From an uncultured Lachnospiraceae bacterium (GTDB taxonomy: Bacteria > Bacillota > Clostridia > Lachnospirales > Lachnospiraceae): a DNA stretch of 64,000 nucleotides. Position 1 is the stretch's first letter. Each line of letters opens with the position of its first letter. The translations under genes were made by a program, and so were the position numbers. A model generated the notes under the pieces. It saw only the letters and a program-made list of their open reading frames with translations, was not told the DNA's origin and ran no database searches. This document shows positions 1-8,455 of the stretch, one piece after another. The stretch is from the NCBI GenBank assembly GCA_946566685.1, contig CAMNXA010000001.1:217100-281099 (forward strand), read 5' to 3'.

Positions 1-12
1 TTTCCTCCTCAA
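1..12 (-). promoter_or_regulatory. Ribosome binding site of the next operon gene beyond the left edge
   Basis: Read on the minus strand these bases are TTGAGGAGGAAA, a near-perfect Shine-Dalgarno sequence lying directly after the stop codon of the SGNH gene. The start codon would lie just outside the window, so the polysaccharide operon continues to the left. Confidence 0.6.
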
Positions 13-1803
13 CTATTGGACATGCTTTGTCAATATTTTATCTGATATACGCTTATATATCTCTGAAGCAATGATTTCATTACCCTTTTCACATACGTGG
101 CAAGCATCAAAATACACATCATATTCTTCATCAAAAATATGTGACAAATCATAAATATAAGAATATGATTTCTCAATTTCGTATTCCTTCATCAGTTTTC
201 TGAATCCTGCCATATAACTAAATCTTCTCTCCTCCTTTTCATGCAATTTTCGCTCAGCAACGTTATATTTTGCTTTCGACATAAGCATGGGCTGCATAAA
301 ACTATAAAAAGCAATTCCCTTTTTAGCACAAATGGCTTGCATGGATTCTATATTGGACAGCCAGTTCTCAAATCTCCCAATATTGGACCTAACACCATAA
401 TTAATTAAATTTTTTTCGTTCTCTTGTTCAATAAACTCGTTTTCCATATGCCTTGCTCCAAACCCATATACCTTTCTTGCATAACTAAAAGCATACGGTT
501 CCTCCGGGAAAACAGCATCACCACCGCTATCATTTGCGCCATCATATACCAGCACCATATCAGGTCTTAATGGTAATGCATCCCTGACAAGTCGTATCAA
601 CTCCTGCCCTGAAGCATAACCAGATACACCGGCATTATAAATTGTTATATTCCTATGATCTAATTTTTCATACAAAAACTGAGACCATGATTTAATAAAA
701 TTCCAGTTTCCCCCATCTGTCGTGGATCCGCCTAACACAACGATGTTGTAATTCCTTTTTCGTTGCTGTCCATAAACCATCATCCCGGCGTGATATCCTC
801 CTATATCATAGGTATATCCCATACTTACATCCAAAATATTTCTTCGTTTTCTAGGCATCACAACATCCAAATCAAGACATACTCCCAGTTCTTTCAAACG
901 GTTTTTGGCGCGCTCTATCTCTTGACACAAAATCCATATTGCATAATTATCTTCATAAAGTATCTCTTCAACAGGCTCGATTCTATATCCATCCCCATTG
1001 GTTTCTATAGAATTTATTTCATCGCTCAAATACCCTGCAAAATCAAAATCCATCAACCGCAAATAGCAGCTGAGTTCTACAGCATCGTCTCCCGTCCCAT
1101 ATATCTTTACTTTTTTCCCGTGCAGCTTAACCAGATTCAATCTATCATATGCAGATAAGGAGAATAGCACTTTTTCCATTCCCTGTTTTCTATAAAGGAT
1201 AAATCTTGAATGTACATCGCAAAAAAATCTCTGGACAATATCCGGATACTCTTCCCTTATAATCTTATCCATTTCAAAATACTTATTATATGCCTCTATC
1301 AACACAACATTTTTATCAATTCTATTTAGTTCCTCCAATCCATGAATCGGAATTCCAAATAAAGCATCCTCTCCTTCTTTATCAGCATTTATAAAACAAC
1401 TTACTTCCACACCAGCTTTTTTCAATATTTCATATGCAAACTTTCCATTATCTCCTGTTCCCCATATAACCGCCTTCTTCCCCTCTAAAGCCGGATTCAC
1501 ACAATAAACTTCCTTTATAGTCTCGTTACTATGCGTTTTTTCACAATTTATACTTCCTCCGAATACAACCGATTCCATTTTATTCAGGCTGTCGATATCA
1601 ATTACTGGTTTATGAAATCTTTCATCCCCAAACAATAATTTACAGTCAGTCACAAAACCTTCTATGTATATTTTGTTTTGCAATAAATATCTGAATAACT
1701 CCTCACTTTCATTTTGTTGTTCAGGCGAATCACTATACCAGACATACTTTTTAAGATCGCTATATACGATTTCATCTAATACAATTAACGGTGCCACACT
1801 CAT
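13..1803 (-). CDS. SGNH/GDSL-type hydrolase with fused Rossmann-like domains
   Basis: A 596-residue protein. The C-terminal third is an SGNH hydrolase: block I GGSTTDGG near residue 356, block III GAND near residue 423 and the DxxH pair (DACH) near residue 564. Members of the fold are esterases or acyl-transfer enzymes, so removal or addition of O-acyl groups on the surface glycan is the likely job. The N-terminal half has two nucleotide-binding-like segments, WGTGDNG near residue 114 and YGTGDD near residue 236, of the type fused to several other proteins of this operon. There is no signal peptide, so it probably acts on cytoplasmic intermediates. The start follows GGAGG. It is 15 bases from the preceding gene. 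It is a paralogue, with the same architecture, of the gene at 16357-18156. The substrate is unknown. Confidence 0.75.
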   Translation of the reverse strand: MSVAPLIVLDEIVYSDLKKYVWYSDSPEQQNESEELFRYLLQNKIYIEGFVTDCKLLFGDERFHKPVIDIDSLNKMESVVFGGSINCEKTHSNETIKEVYCVNPALEGKKAVIWGTGDNGKFAYEILKKAGVEVSCFINADKEGEDALFGIPIHGLEELNRIDKNVVLIEAYNKYFEMDKIIREEYPDIVQRFFCDVHSRFILYRKQGMEKVLFSLSAYDRLNLVKLHGKKVKIYGTGDDAVELSCYLRLMDFDFAGYLSDEINSIETNGDGYRIEPVEEILYEDNYAIWILCQEIERAKNRLKELGVCLDLDVVMPRKRRNILDVSMGYTYDIGGYHAGMMVYGQQRKRNYNIVVLGGSTTDGGNWNFIKSWSQFLYEKLDHRNITIYNAGVSGYASGQELIRLVRDALPLRPDMVLVYDGANDSGGDAVFPEEPYAFSYARKVYGFGARHMENEFIEQENEKNLINYGVRSNIGRFENWLSNIESMQAICAKKGIAFYSFMQPMLMSKAKYNVAERKLHEKEERRFSYMAGFRKLMKEYEIEKSYSYIYDLSHIFDEEYDVYFDACHVCEKGNEIIASEIYKRISDKILTKHVQ

Positions 1804-1818
1804 ATCCCCATTCCTCCA

Positions 1819-2169
1819 TCAGAAGTTATAAATGTATACTGGAAGTTTCTCCATATCATCAGATTTCTTTTGCCCGGCATTTTCTTCCTGACCGACAATT
1901 TCAGTTCTCGGCTTATTTTTGATTGCGGCTACCAATACAGGTGTAAGAATCTCCTCCATATTGTCATCCTTTTCCCATTGTTCTTCCAACAAATCCCTCA
2001 GTTCCGAAACCGATTCAAAGCCATATTCCCATATATATTTTTCACCAGTTCCTCTTTTTACAAAGCAGCTTGCAGTATTTTGATCATGCGAAAAGCCCGT
2101 GTTCTTATGATTACTTTCCGCCCATTTTTTTAAAAGTTCTTTTTCCCGTGCATTTCTATCTATTCCCAT
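1819..2169 (-). CDS. Small hypothetical protein between carbamoyltransferase and SGNH hydrolase
   Basis: A 116-residue charged, soluble protein that I do not recognise. The start chosen (MGIDRNAREKEL) follows an AGGAAGG ribosome site and lies just after the carbamoyltransferase stop. A longer reading from 2208 would overlap that gene and has no ribosome site. It has no membrane segment, signal peptide or cysteine motif; the C-terminal half is acidic and lysine-rich. It is translated as part of the operon, with 11 bases to the upstream gene and 15 to the downstream one, so it is probably a real accessory protein of one of its neighbours. No function is proposed. Confidence 0.65.
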   Translation of the reverse strand: MGIDRNAREKELLKKWAESNHKNTGFSHDQNTASCFVKRGTGEKYIWEYGFESVSELRDLLEEQWEKDDNMEEILTPVLVAAIKNKPRTEIVGQEENAGQKKSDDMEKLPVYIYNF

Positions 2170-2180
2170 GATTTTCCTTC

Positions 2181-4019
2181 CTAATCCAACGCGTAGCGGC
2201 TTTTCCAATCATCTGTTTCTATCCACTCTGGCTGTTCCTTCTTATATAAAATGCAGTCCTCTAACACAAGAACATCCATATCCGTCCTCATAAAGCACTC
2301 GTAAGCATCCTTTGGTGTACATACGATTGGTTCTCCACGCACGTTAAAAGATGTATTTACAATCACGCTGCAACCTGTCAGTTTTTTAAACTCGCTTATC
2401 ACCTTGTAATAATATGGATTGGTTTCCTCGTTTACTGTCTGAATGCGTGCGCTGTAATCCACATGCGTTACCGCCGGAATATCTGATCGGCTCTGCTTTA
2501 CAATATCCAGCATATTGTATCCATATCTTTCTAAATCATCTTTTAGCCTGCTTTCATTTCTCCGTTCTTTTCTTACATTCTCAACCAACAACATATAGGG
2601 ACTCTCATCATCCAATTCAAAATATTCCGATACATCCTCTCTTAACACCGATGGTGCAAAAGGCCTGAAGGATTCCCTGAATTTTACTTTCTGATTTAAT
2701 TTAACCTGCATCGTCTCTGACCTGGCATCTGCAATAATGCTGCGATTTCCAAGTGCGCGCGGGCCAAATTCCATTCTTCCATGGAAAAGCCCGATTACCT
2801 TTTCGCCGGAAAGTTCCTTTGCAATTGCCTCATACAGATTTTCCTGCCCAATCTGATGATAGGGATAATGGTTCTTTGTACAATATTTCCTGATATCTTC
2901 TGAGGAAAACCGTGGACCCAGATAACTTCCCTTTTGGGAATCCGGCTGGCAGACTTTTCGTCTAATGGATGTATAGTTATAGGAAGCATAAAGGGCACAT
3001 CCCAAACTCCCCCCTGCATCGCCTGCTGCCGGTTGAATCCATATATTTTCAAAGATACCGCTGTTCTTAATCTTTCCGTTCGCCACACAGTTAAGGGCAA
3101 CACCCCCAGCCATCACGAGGTTGTCAATTCCTTGTCCATAAACATCCTTCGCATGTCGTACCATCTTTAAGATGATATCTTCCACAACCTTTTGCGCCGA
3201 TGCCGCTATATCCATCTCCCTTTTCGTAATTCTTGATTCCGGCTCCCTTCTTGGCCCTCCGAACAGATCAGCAAATTTATCATTCGTCATTGCCCGTCCA
3301 TACTGATAATCAAAGTAATCCATATTCATCCAGAAGGAACCGTCTTCTTTAATATCCAACAATTTTATCCGGATCAACTCTTCATATACCGGCTCCCCAT
3401 AGGGCGCCAGTCCCATAAACTTATAATCCCCCGAATTAACTTTAAAACCACAAAAATATGTAAATGCACTGTATAGCAATCCCAGAGAATGCGGAAAACG
3501 CATCTCCTCTTTAATGGTAATTTTTTCTCCTTCTCCGACCCCGATCGTGGTGGTAGCCCATTCCCCAACACCGTCTAACGTCAATATCACTGCCTTGTCA
3601 TATGGTGATGGATAAAACGCCGATGCCGCATGGGAAATATGATGTTCACATACTAAAAATTTTCTATGCAGATTTTCTCCCAATATCTGCTCTACTTTTT
3701 TATGAATCCATAATTTATCAGAAAACATGGAGTCAAAGCTGCGTTCCAGAACATCCTGAGAATCTGTTCCTGCCATCGCCATGTTTTTCAAATACCGATC
3801 CAACGTGTACAGTGGATTATCGTAAAATACAACTATATCAATATCTTCCTTTTTCAAATTTGCTTCTTGCAGGCAGTATGTAATCGCATGCTTCGGCAAT
3901 CTTTGATCGTGCTTTACCCGGGTAAACCGTTCTTCCTGTGCGGCAGCAACTATATTTCCGTTTGATACCAACGTTGCCGCAGAATCATGATATAGCGCTG
4001 ATATTCCTAAAACATTCAT
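2181..4019 (-). CDS. NodU/CmcH-family O-carbamoyltransferase
   Basis: A 612-residue protein of the usual length for this family, which transfers a carbamoyl group from carbamoyl phosphate, by way of ATP, to a hydroxyl of a sugar or natural product. The N-terminal part (GISALYHDSA, residues 5-14, and the metal-binding HHISHAASAFY near residue 125) is the Kae1-like ATP/metal-binding domain. The MAGGVALN segment lies near residue 305. The C-terminal YrdC-like part carries GPRALGNRS near residue 422. In this operon it probably puts an O-carbamoyl group on a sugar of the surface polysaccharide. It starts after AGGGAG and is 43 bases downstream of the fucosyltransferase. The family assignment is firm; the acceptor is unknown. 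Confidence 0.9.
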   Translation of the reverse strand: MNVLGISALYHDSAATLVSNGNIVAAAQEERFTRVKHDQRLPKHAITYCLQEANLKKEDIDIVVFYDNPLYTLDRYLKNMAMAGTDSQDVLERSFDSMFSDKLWIHKKVEQILGENLHRKFLVCEHHISHAASAFYPSPYDKAVILTLDGVGEWATTTIGVGEGEKITIKEEMRFPHSLGLLYSAFTYFCGFKVNSGDYKFMGLAPYGEPVYEELIRIKLLDIKEDGSFWMNMDYFDYQYGRAMTNDKFADLFGGPRREPESRITKREMDIAASAQKVVEDIILKMVRHAKDVYGQGIDNLVMAGGVALNCVANGKIKNSGIFENIWIQPAAGDAGGSLGCALYASYNYTSIRRKVCQPDSQKGSYLGPRFSSEDIRKYCTKNHYPYHQIGQENLYEAIAKELSGEKVIGLFHGRMEFGPRALGNRSIIADARSETMQVKLNQKVKFRESFRPFAPSVLREDVSEYFELDDESPYMLLVENVRKERRNESRLKDDLERYGYNMLDIVKQSRSDIPAVTHVDYSARIQTVNEETNPYYYKVISEFKKLTGCSVIVNTSFNVRGEPIVCTPKDAYECFMRTDMDVLVLEDCILYKKEQPEWIETDDWKSRYALD

Positions 4020-4062
4020 TTATCCTGTCTCCCTTTTTTCCACATTGGTTTCTAATCACACC

Positions 4063-4938
4063 TTATATCTTTATCCAACCATCGCACCAGATATCCGGTG
4101 TGTCCGCAAATCTCAGCCATCTCTTTGGCGCTGCCACAATCTTTCCTTTACTTTGGTTCAGCCAGGCTCCCCACCAGCTAAAACTGCTGTTTGCTATGAT
4201 ATTATGCCTGCACCTCGACATCAGATACATATCATACCAGTCTTCATATTGGTGAAACATATCTTTCCCACAGTAAACTGCTGAAGGAACTGCCAGATTA
4301 TCTCTTACCCAATTTAAGTCATCAGAGAAAAATATAAATCTGCTGCTTGGCTCCCTTTCCCGCACATAATGAATTGCCCTTGCATAATAGTCCTTTGTAC
4401 ATATCCCCATATAGACCCCTGGATATGATAAATAATCCCCTCTTCTTACATGTACACTGACATACGAGTCTTTCGATAAGGTTTCCCCCAATCGTCTCAA
4501 CTCGGGATCAATCGGTTCAAACTGAAATCTCTGGACTAAAACATCCTTAATATCCTTAAAATATTTTTCCGTCTGCCAATAGCCCACAAAAGTACAGTTA
4601 TTCGTCAAAAAAATATTGGGCTGATATGTACAGGGCGCTTTTGATACATCCTCTGCCCAAAAGAATCTTTCTGCATAATTATCACAGAATTCCTTTATGT
4701 TTTCGCTTTTCTTAATCTTCTGCCAGTCTTGATTAACAGCTTCAAATTCATCATCTGAAACATATTCCAGACAAATATTGGGAAAGACATCCTGAAGCAG
4801 GTAGGATGCAGATTCAGGATGTTTTTTATAAAATCCCAAATTGCCTCTTACTTCCCGCCCCCTGCTTCTTAATGCTTCCGCCAATGCATACTGAAACATC
4901 TGATTTCCTAATCCGCCCTCGAATCTGACAATATCCAT
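4063..4938 (-). CDS. GT11 family alpha-1,2-fucosyltransferase-like glycosyltransferase
   Basis: About 291 residues from the start chosen here (MDIVRFEGGLGNQMF), which follows GAGG; a longer start at 5001 would overlap the upstream gene. The three GT11 hallmarks are present: GGLGNQMFQYA at residues 8-18, the GDP-fucose-binding HVRRGDY near residue 164, and SSFSWWGAWL near residue 254. The family transfers L-fucose (some members other sugars) from GDP-fucose in alpha-1,2 linkage to galactose or related residues in O-antigens and capsules. It sits 11 bases after the Asn-synthase-like gene. The products suggest a fucosylated or host-like terminal structure, but no GDP-fucose synthesis genes are in the window. 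Confidence 0.88.
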   Translation of the reverse strand: MDIVRFEGGLGNQMFQYALAEALRSRGREVRGNLGFYKKHPESASYLLQDVFPNICLEYVSDDEFEAVNQDWQKIKKSENIKEFCDNYAERFFWAEDVSKAPCTYQPNIFLTNNCTFVGYWQTEKYFKDIKDVLVQRFQFEPIDPELRRLGETLSKDSYVSVHVRRGDYLSYPGVYMGICTKDYYARAIHYVREREPSSRFIFFSDDLNWVRDNLAVPSAVYCGKDMFHQYEDWYDMYLMSRCRHNIIANSSFSWWGAWLNQSKGKIVAAPKRWLRFADTPDIWCDGWIKI

Positions 4939-4949
4939 GCAAACCTCTT

Positions 4950-6827
4950 CTATAACATGTATGCTCCATACCACTGCTGAAAGATAAAATATGGCCACCA
5001 AATCTGAGAATAATTATTTCCGGATCCCAGTCCTTCATCCCCAGTTGCCAAATATTTCTTTACCAGAGCGTTCGTATAATCTGGATCAAATATACCCTGT
5101 TTTGCTAAAAAGGCTTTATCCGTCCAATCTAACAGCTGCTGTTTAAACGGCCCTCTCAGCCAATCATCGGTAGGGATTCCCAGGCCATGCTTCGGCCTTT
5201 CCATAATTTCCTTTGGTACATAGTCATATGCAATATCTTTGAGCAGCATTTTCATATTTCCATTGTTCACTTTGTATTTCCCCGGTACGCGGAACGCATA
5301 TTCCATTACTCTGCCATCTAACATAGGAAATCTCGAATTTAATCCCACTCTCCTTGAGGCCCTGTCTACTTTAGACAACTCCTCCTGCGTATAGGTATCC
5401 AAGTCTAACAACATCCGGGTAATACAATACATTTCTTCCCCATATTTGGATTCAAAATTATAGTAAAACTCATTCTTCTCCCTGTTTAACATTCTGTTCA
5501 GAGCATCTGTATACTGTGATATCCCCGTCTGTGTCTTAATATCATCTGTAATATCATCTGAAACAATCCTGTATTTCAATTTCATTTTGTTCCATCTTTC
5601 TTTTCCTTTAAGACCTGGAACATTTTTTATCGAATGGAGAATTTTCCCTACATTCCTGCACTTCTGCGCCTGTTCAAGCGTTGCATATATCTCACATCCG
5701 CCAAATAACTCATCTCCGCCTTCTCCCGACATAACCGTATCCACGAATCCTTTGGCAAATTCAGATAACAGCATATTTGGAAATACTGCCGGATCAGCTA
5801 ACGGTTCGTCATAGTAATACGGAATTCTATCAACTCTTGATAAAACTTCCTTTTCCGTAAGGTAAATTTTCTCGTGTTTTAATCCCAGATGTCTGGCAAT
5901 CTCCTCTGCAAATTCAGCCTCATTTTTCCCTATTTTATCGAAACCTACCGTAAAAGCCTGGAAAGGCTTGTCTGACATCTCCTGTGCCAGCGCGCATATT
6001 ACCGTTGAATCATATCCTCCGCTCAAAAAGGATCCCAACGACTTACTTCCCCTCATTCTGAGGCTGACAGATAGTTTCAAACGCTCTTTTAAAGCATCTT
6101 TAATCTCGGCATAATCCTCCACCGGATCTTTCTGCATGGCCTGATATCTCTCCGCAATTTCCCAATATGCTATTTTTTCTGTTTTCCGGGCAGTTATCTT
6201 TAAAATCGTACCGGAATTCAGCTTATAGGTATCTTGAAAAATTGTATAAGGTGCTGCAATGTACAATTTTATAAAATAATTTCCAAGCACTGCATCATTA
6301 ATCCGTTTTTCAAACTCCGGATATTTCATAATTGTCTTTAATTCCGATGCAAAAACTACTGTTCCGCCACTGCCCTCATAATAATATAATGGCCTCATTC
6401 CCATTCTGTCCCTGAACAGATACACACACTGTTCTTCCCTGTCAAAGAGCGCAATTACAAACTCTCCTTCCAGCTTCTTTACAAAATCAATCCCCCATTT
6501 GAGGTAAGCTGCAAAAATCACTTCTGTATCCTGTTCTGTCTGAAATGGATAATCAGTCAGTTCATCCTTCAACTCCCTGGTATTAAGAATTTCTCCATCC
6601 ATAATGATGCTTATGCGGCCATTTGCGGAATGAAACGGAGCACAATCCTTTTCAGAACCACTTTGTATCCGCATTTTTCTCTGCGCAAATCCTACTGTCA
6701 AAGAATTTAGGCTGTATACCTCTTCGCTCCCACACTCTCCTTCCCCATAATTGTAAGTATCATTCATCTGCTTCAATATCTCTTTCGTTACTCCCCTATT
6801 AGATACAACTCCACATATTCCGCTCAT
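4950..6827 (-). CDS. Asparagine-synthase-like amidotransferase with Ser at the nucleophile position
   Basis: A 625-residue protein with the two domains of glutamine-hydrolysing asparagine synthase: an N-terminal class II amidotransferase domain and a C-terminal ATP-pyrophosphatase domain with the PP-loop SGGYDST near residue 268 and GEGGDELFGG near residue 370. Family members in polysaccharide clusters amidate sugar carboxyls or amino-acid decorations. The true family begins Met-Cys-Gly-Ile, with Cys as nucleophile after Met removal; here the start is MSGICGVV, so position 2 is Ser and a Cys is found at position 5. Glutaminase activity may therefore be lost or altered. The start codon overlaps the stop of the GT2 gene by four bases (ATGA), which implies translational coupling. 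Confidence 0.85.
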   Translation of the reverse strand: MSGICGVVSNRGVTKEILKQMNDTYNYGEGECGSEEVYSLNSLTVGFAQRKMRIQSGSEKDCAPFHSANGRISIIMDGEILNTRELKDELTDYPFQTEQDTEVIFAAYLKWGIDFVKKLEGEFVIALFDREEQCVYLFRDRMGMRPLYYYEGSGGTVVFASELKTIMKYPEFEKRINDAVLGNYFIKLYIAAPYTIFQDTYKLNSGTILKITARKTEKIAYWEIAERYQAMQKDPVEDYAEIKDALKERLKLSVSLRMRGSKSLGSFLSGGYDSTVICALAQEMSDKPFQAFTVGFDKIGKNEAEFAEEIARHLGLKHEKIYLTEKEVLSRVDRIPYYYDEPLADPAVFPNMLLSEFAKGFVDTVMSGEGGDELFGGCEIYATLEQAQKCRNVGKILHSIKNVPGLKGKERWNKMKLKYRIVSDDITDDIKTQTGISQYTDALNRMLNREKNEFYYNFESKYGEEMYCITRMLLDLDTYTQEELSKVDRASRRVGLNSRFPMLDGRVMEYAFRVPGKYKVNNGNMKMLLKDIAYDYVPKEIMERPKHGLGIPTDDWLRGPFKQQLLDWTDKAFLAKQGIFDPDYTNALVKKYLATGDEGLGSGNNYSQIWWPYFIFQQWYGAYML

Positions 6828-8431
6828 GCTCTTTCTCCGCCTCTCATATAATGATTTATCTTGCTTTGGATATCATACTGGGCATTGCTGTTTAAATGCC
6901 AGGGATAACATCCATACCGCATACCTTTATCCGTATAACAATATTCAGAATTCAATGTAATTACATTTATTCCCATGAAATTTTCTTCAAAATATGTATA
7001 ATAATCTCCTAATATTCCATTTATCTTTCTTATCTGTTCTATTTCCTCATATTCATCCTCTTTCCCATATTCGCCATACCTTTCTGCCAGAAAAAACTTA
7101 ATCAAAAATACTTTTCGAGGATCTACTGACCGCTTTAATAATTTGATGAATTGGAGACAACTGCTTCTCCATTTATCTGCACACTCTTTAGAATCCCTCC
7201 TAATCACTCTGGCAGTGTCTGGCTGAATGTCTCTCTCTTTCAGCGCATCACTATAGGTAAGGCATCCGTTGTTTCCAAAATCCAAAATGTCATATCTCTC
7301 CTCCATAAAATCAATTAGAATATAATCCAGATTGTGATTTTGCAAAAAAAACTTAAGTTTTTTGTTACGATCCGCTTCTATCATTTTTCCACGATAGCTT
7401 TCTTCTGGTTCTATATAAAAACCGCCTCCATCAGACATCATGGAAATGATACTGGAATGTTGATATTTGAACTCTTCAATATTCTCATGAAAAAAACTTT
7501 TGCTTAAAACTCTTTGCAGATCATAACCGCCGACCGCTATCATTTTTCTTTCAAGAAAACTATCCGGTAGATTAAATTCCTTCTGTAAAAATGTCTTGAT
7601 ATTCTCCACATATTCTTGTTTTGAGGCATTTTCCTTTCCCTGCCTGAACTTGTTAATACTGGTATTTAATCTGTCAGTACAAACCTGTAACAATTCTTCC
7701 CTGTATTCATCAAACAACCCTCTGCGCTTATACTCCCCCACAAGATACTTTAGGGGATTCAAGATACTGTCGCTTCCCAAAACCTTTTGGGTTGTATTTC
7801 CCGTTCTGTCCTCCCTGTAAAAATACAATCCCTCACGACAAACGCCAATTTTTTTTGCAGATAAAAAAGTGAGTCCCAGTATTGCCAGATCCTGATGCGG
7901 CCCTGGAGGCATCTTAATTTCATTCCTGATCCACAGTTCTTTGAGATACAGACCTGTCCAAATGGTAATCGCCTGTGTACTGCCTATCATCTTGTGTATA
8001 TTAGCCTGTTCAAAGGGGTAATATTCATTATTGTTAAGCACTGCCATACCACTTGCTTTTACACGGTAATAATCACATCTTACAAAGTCGCAGTTCTCCG
8101 CTATCATGCATGCATACAGTTTTTCAATAAACCTACTGTCAATCCAATCATCTGAATCCACAAACGCAATATACTTTCCTCTTGCCATTTGTATGCCCAG
8201 ATTCCTGGTCGGCCCTAAAGTCTCATTTTTTTTGTAGACATAGACAATCCTCTTATCTTCTCTGGCCCATTTTAAACAGATCTGCTCAGAATGATCCTCA
8301 GAACCATCATTGATCAACAGTATTTCCAAATTGGTATAGGTCTGCTCTATGATTGATTGAATACACTGTTCCAGATAATCCTCAACATTATAAACTGGTA
8401 CGATAATACTGATTAAATCGTTTCCCTGCAT
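6824..8431 (-). CDS. GT2 family glycosyltransferase with long C-terminal extension
   Basis: A 535-residue protein. Residues 1-230 form a GT-A fold family 2 transferase: IIVPVYNVEDYL at residues 9-20, the donor-binding LINDGSEDHS near residue 40, and the metal-binding DSDDW near residue 92. It probably adds one sugar to the lipid-linked repeat at the inner face of the membrane. The 300-residue C-terminal part is not a match to a domain I know; it may bind acceptor or be a second transferase-like unit. The start follows GGGAG. The stop overlaps the amidotransferase start. Donor and acceptor cannot be read from sequence. Confidence 0.85.
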   Translation of the reverse strand: MQGNDLISIIVPVYNVEDYLEQCIQSIIEQTYTNLEILLINDGSEDHSEQICLKWAREDKRIVYVYKKNETLGPTRNLGIQMARGKYIAFVDSDDWIDSRFIEKLYACMIAENCDFVRCDYYRVKASGMAVLNNNEYYPFEQANIHKMIGSTQAITIWTGLYLKELWIRNEIKMPPGPHQDLAILGLTFLSAKKIGVCREGLYFYREDRTGNTTQKVLGSDSILNPLKYLVGEYKRRGLFDEYREELLQVCTDRLNTSINKFRQGKENASKQEYVENIKTFLQKEFNLPDSFLERKMIAVGGYDLQRVLSKSFFHENIEEFKYQHSSIISMMSDGGGFYIEPEESYRGKMIEADRNKKLKFFLQNHNLDYILIDFMEERYDILDFGNNGCLTYSDALKERDIQPDTARVIRRDSKECADKWRSSCLQFIKLLKRSVDPRKVFLIKFFLAERYGEYGKEDEYEEIEQIRKINGILGDYYTYFEENFMGINVITLNSEYCYTDKGMRYGCYPWHLNSNAQYDIQSKINHYMRGGERA

Positions 8432-8455
8432 TTGACTTATCTCCCGGCATAATTT

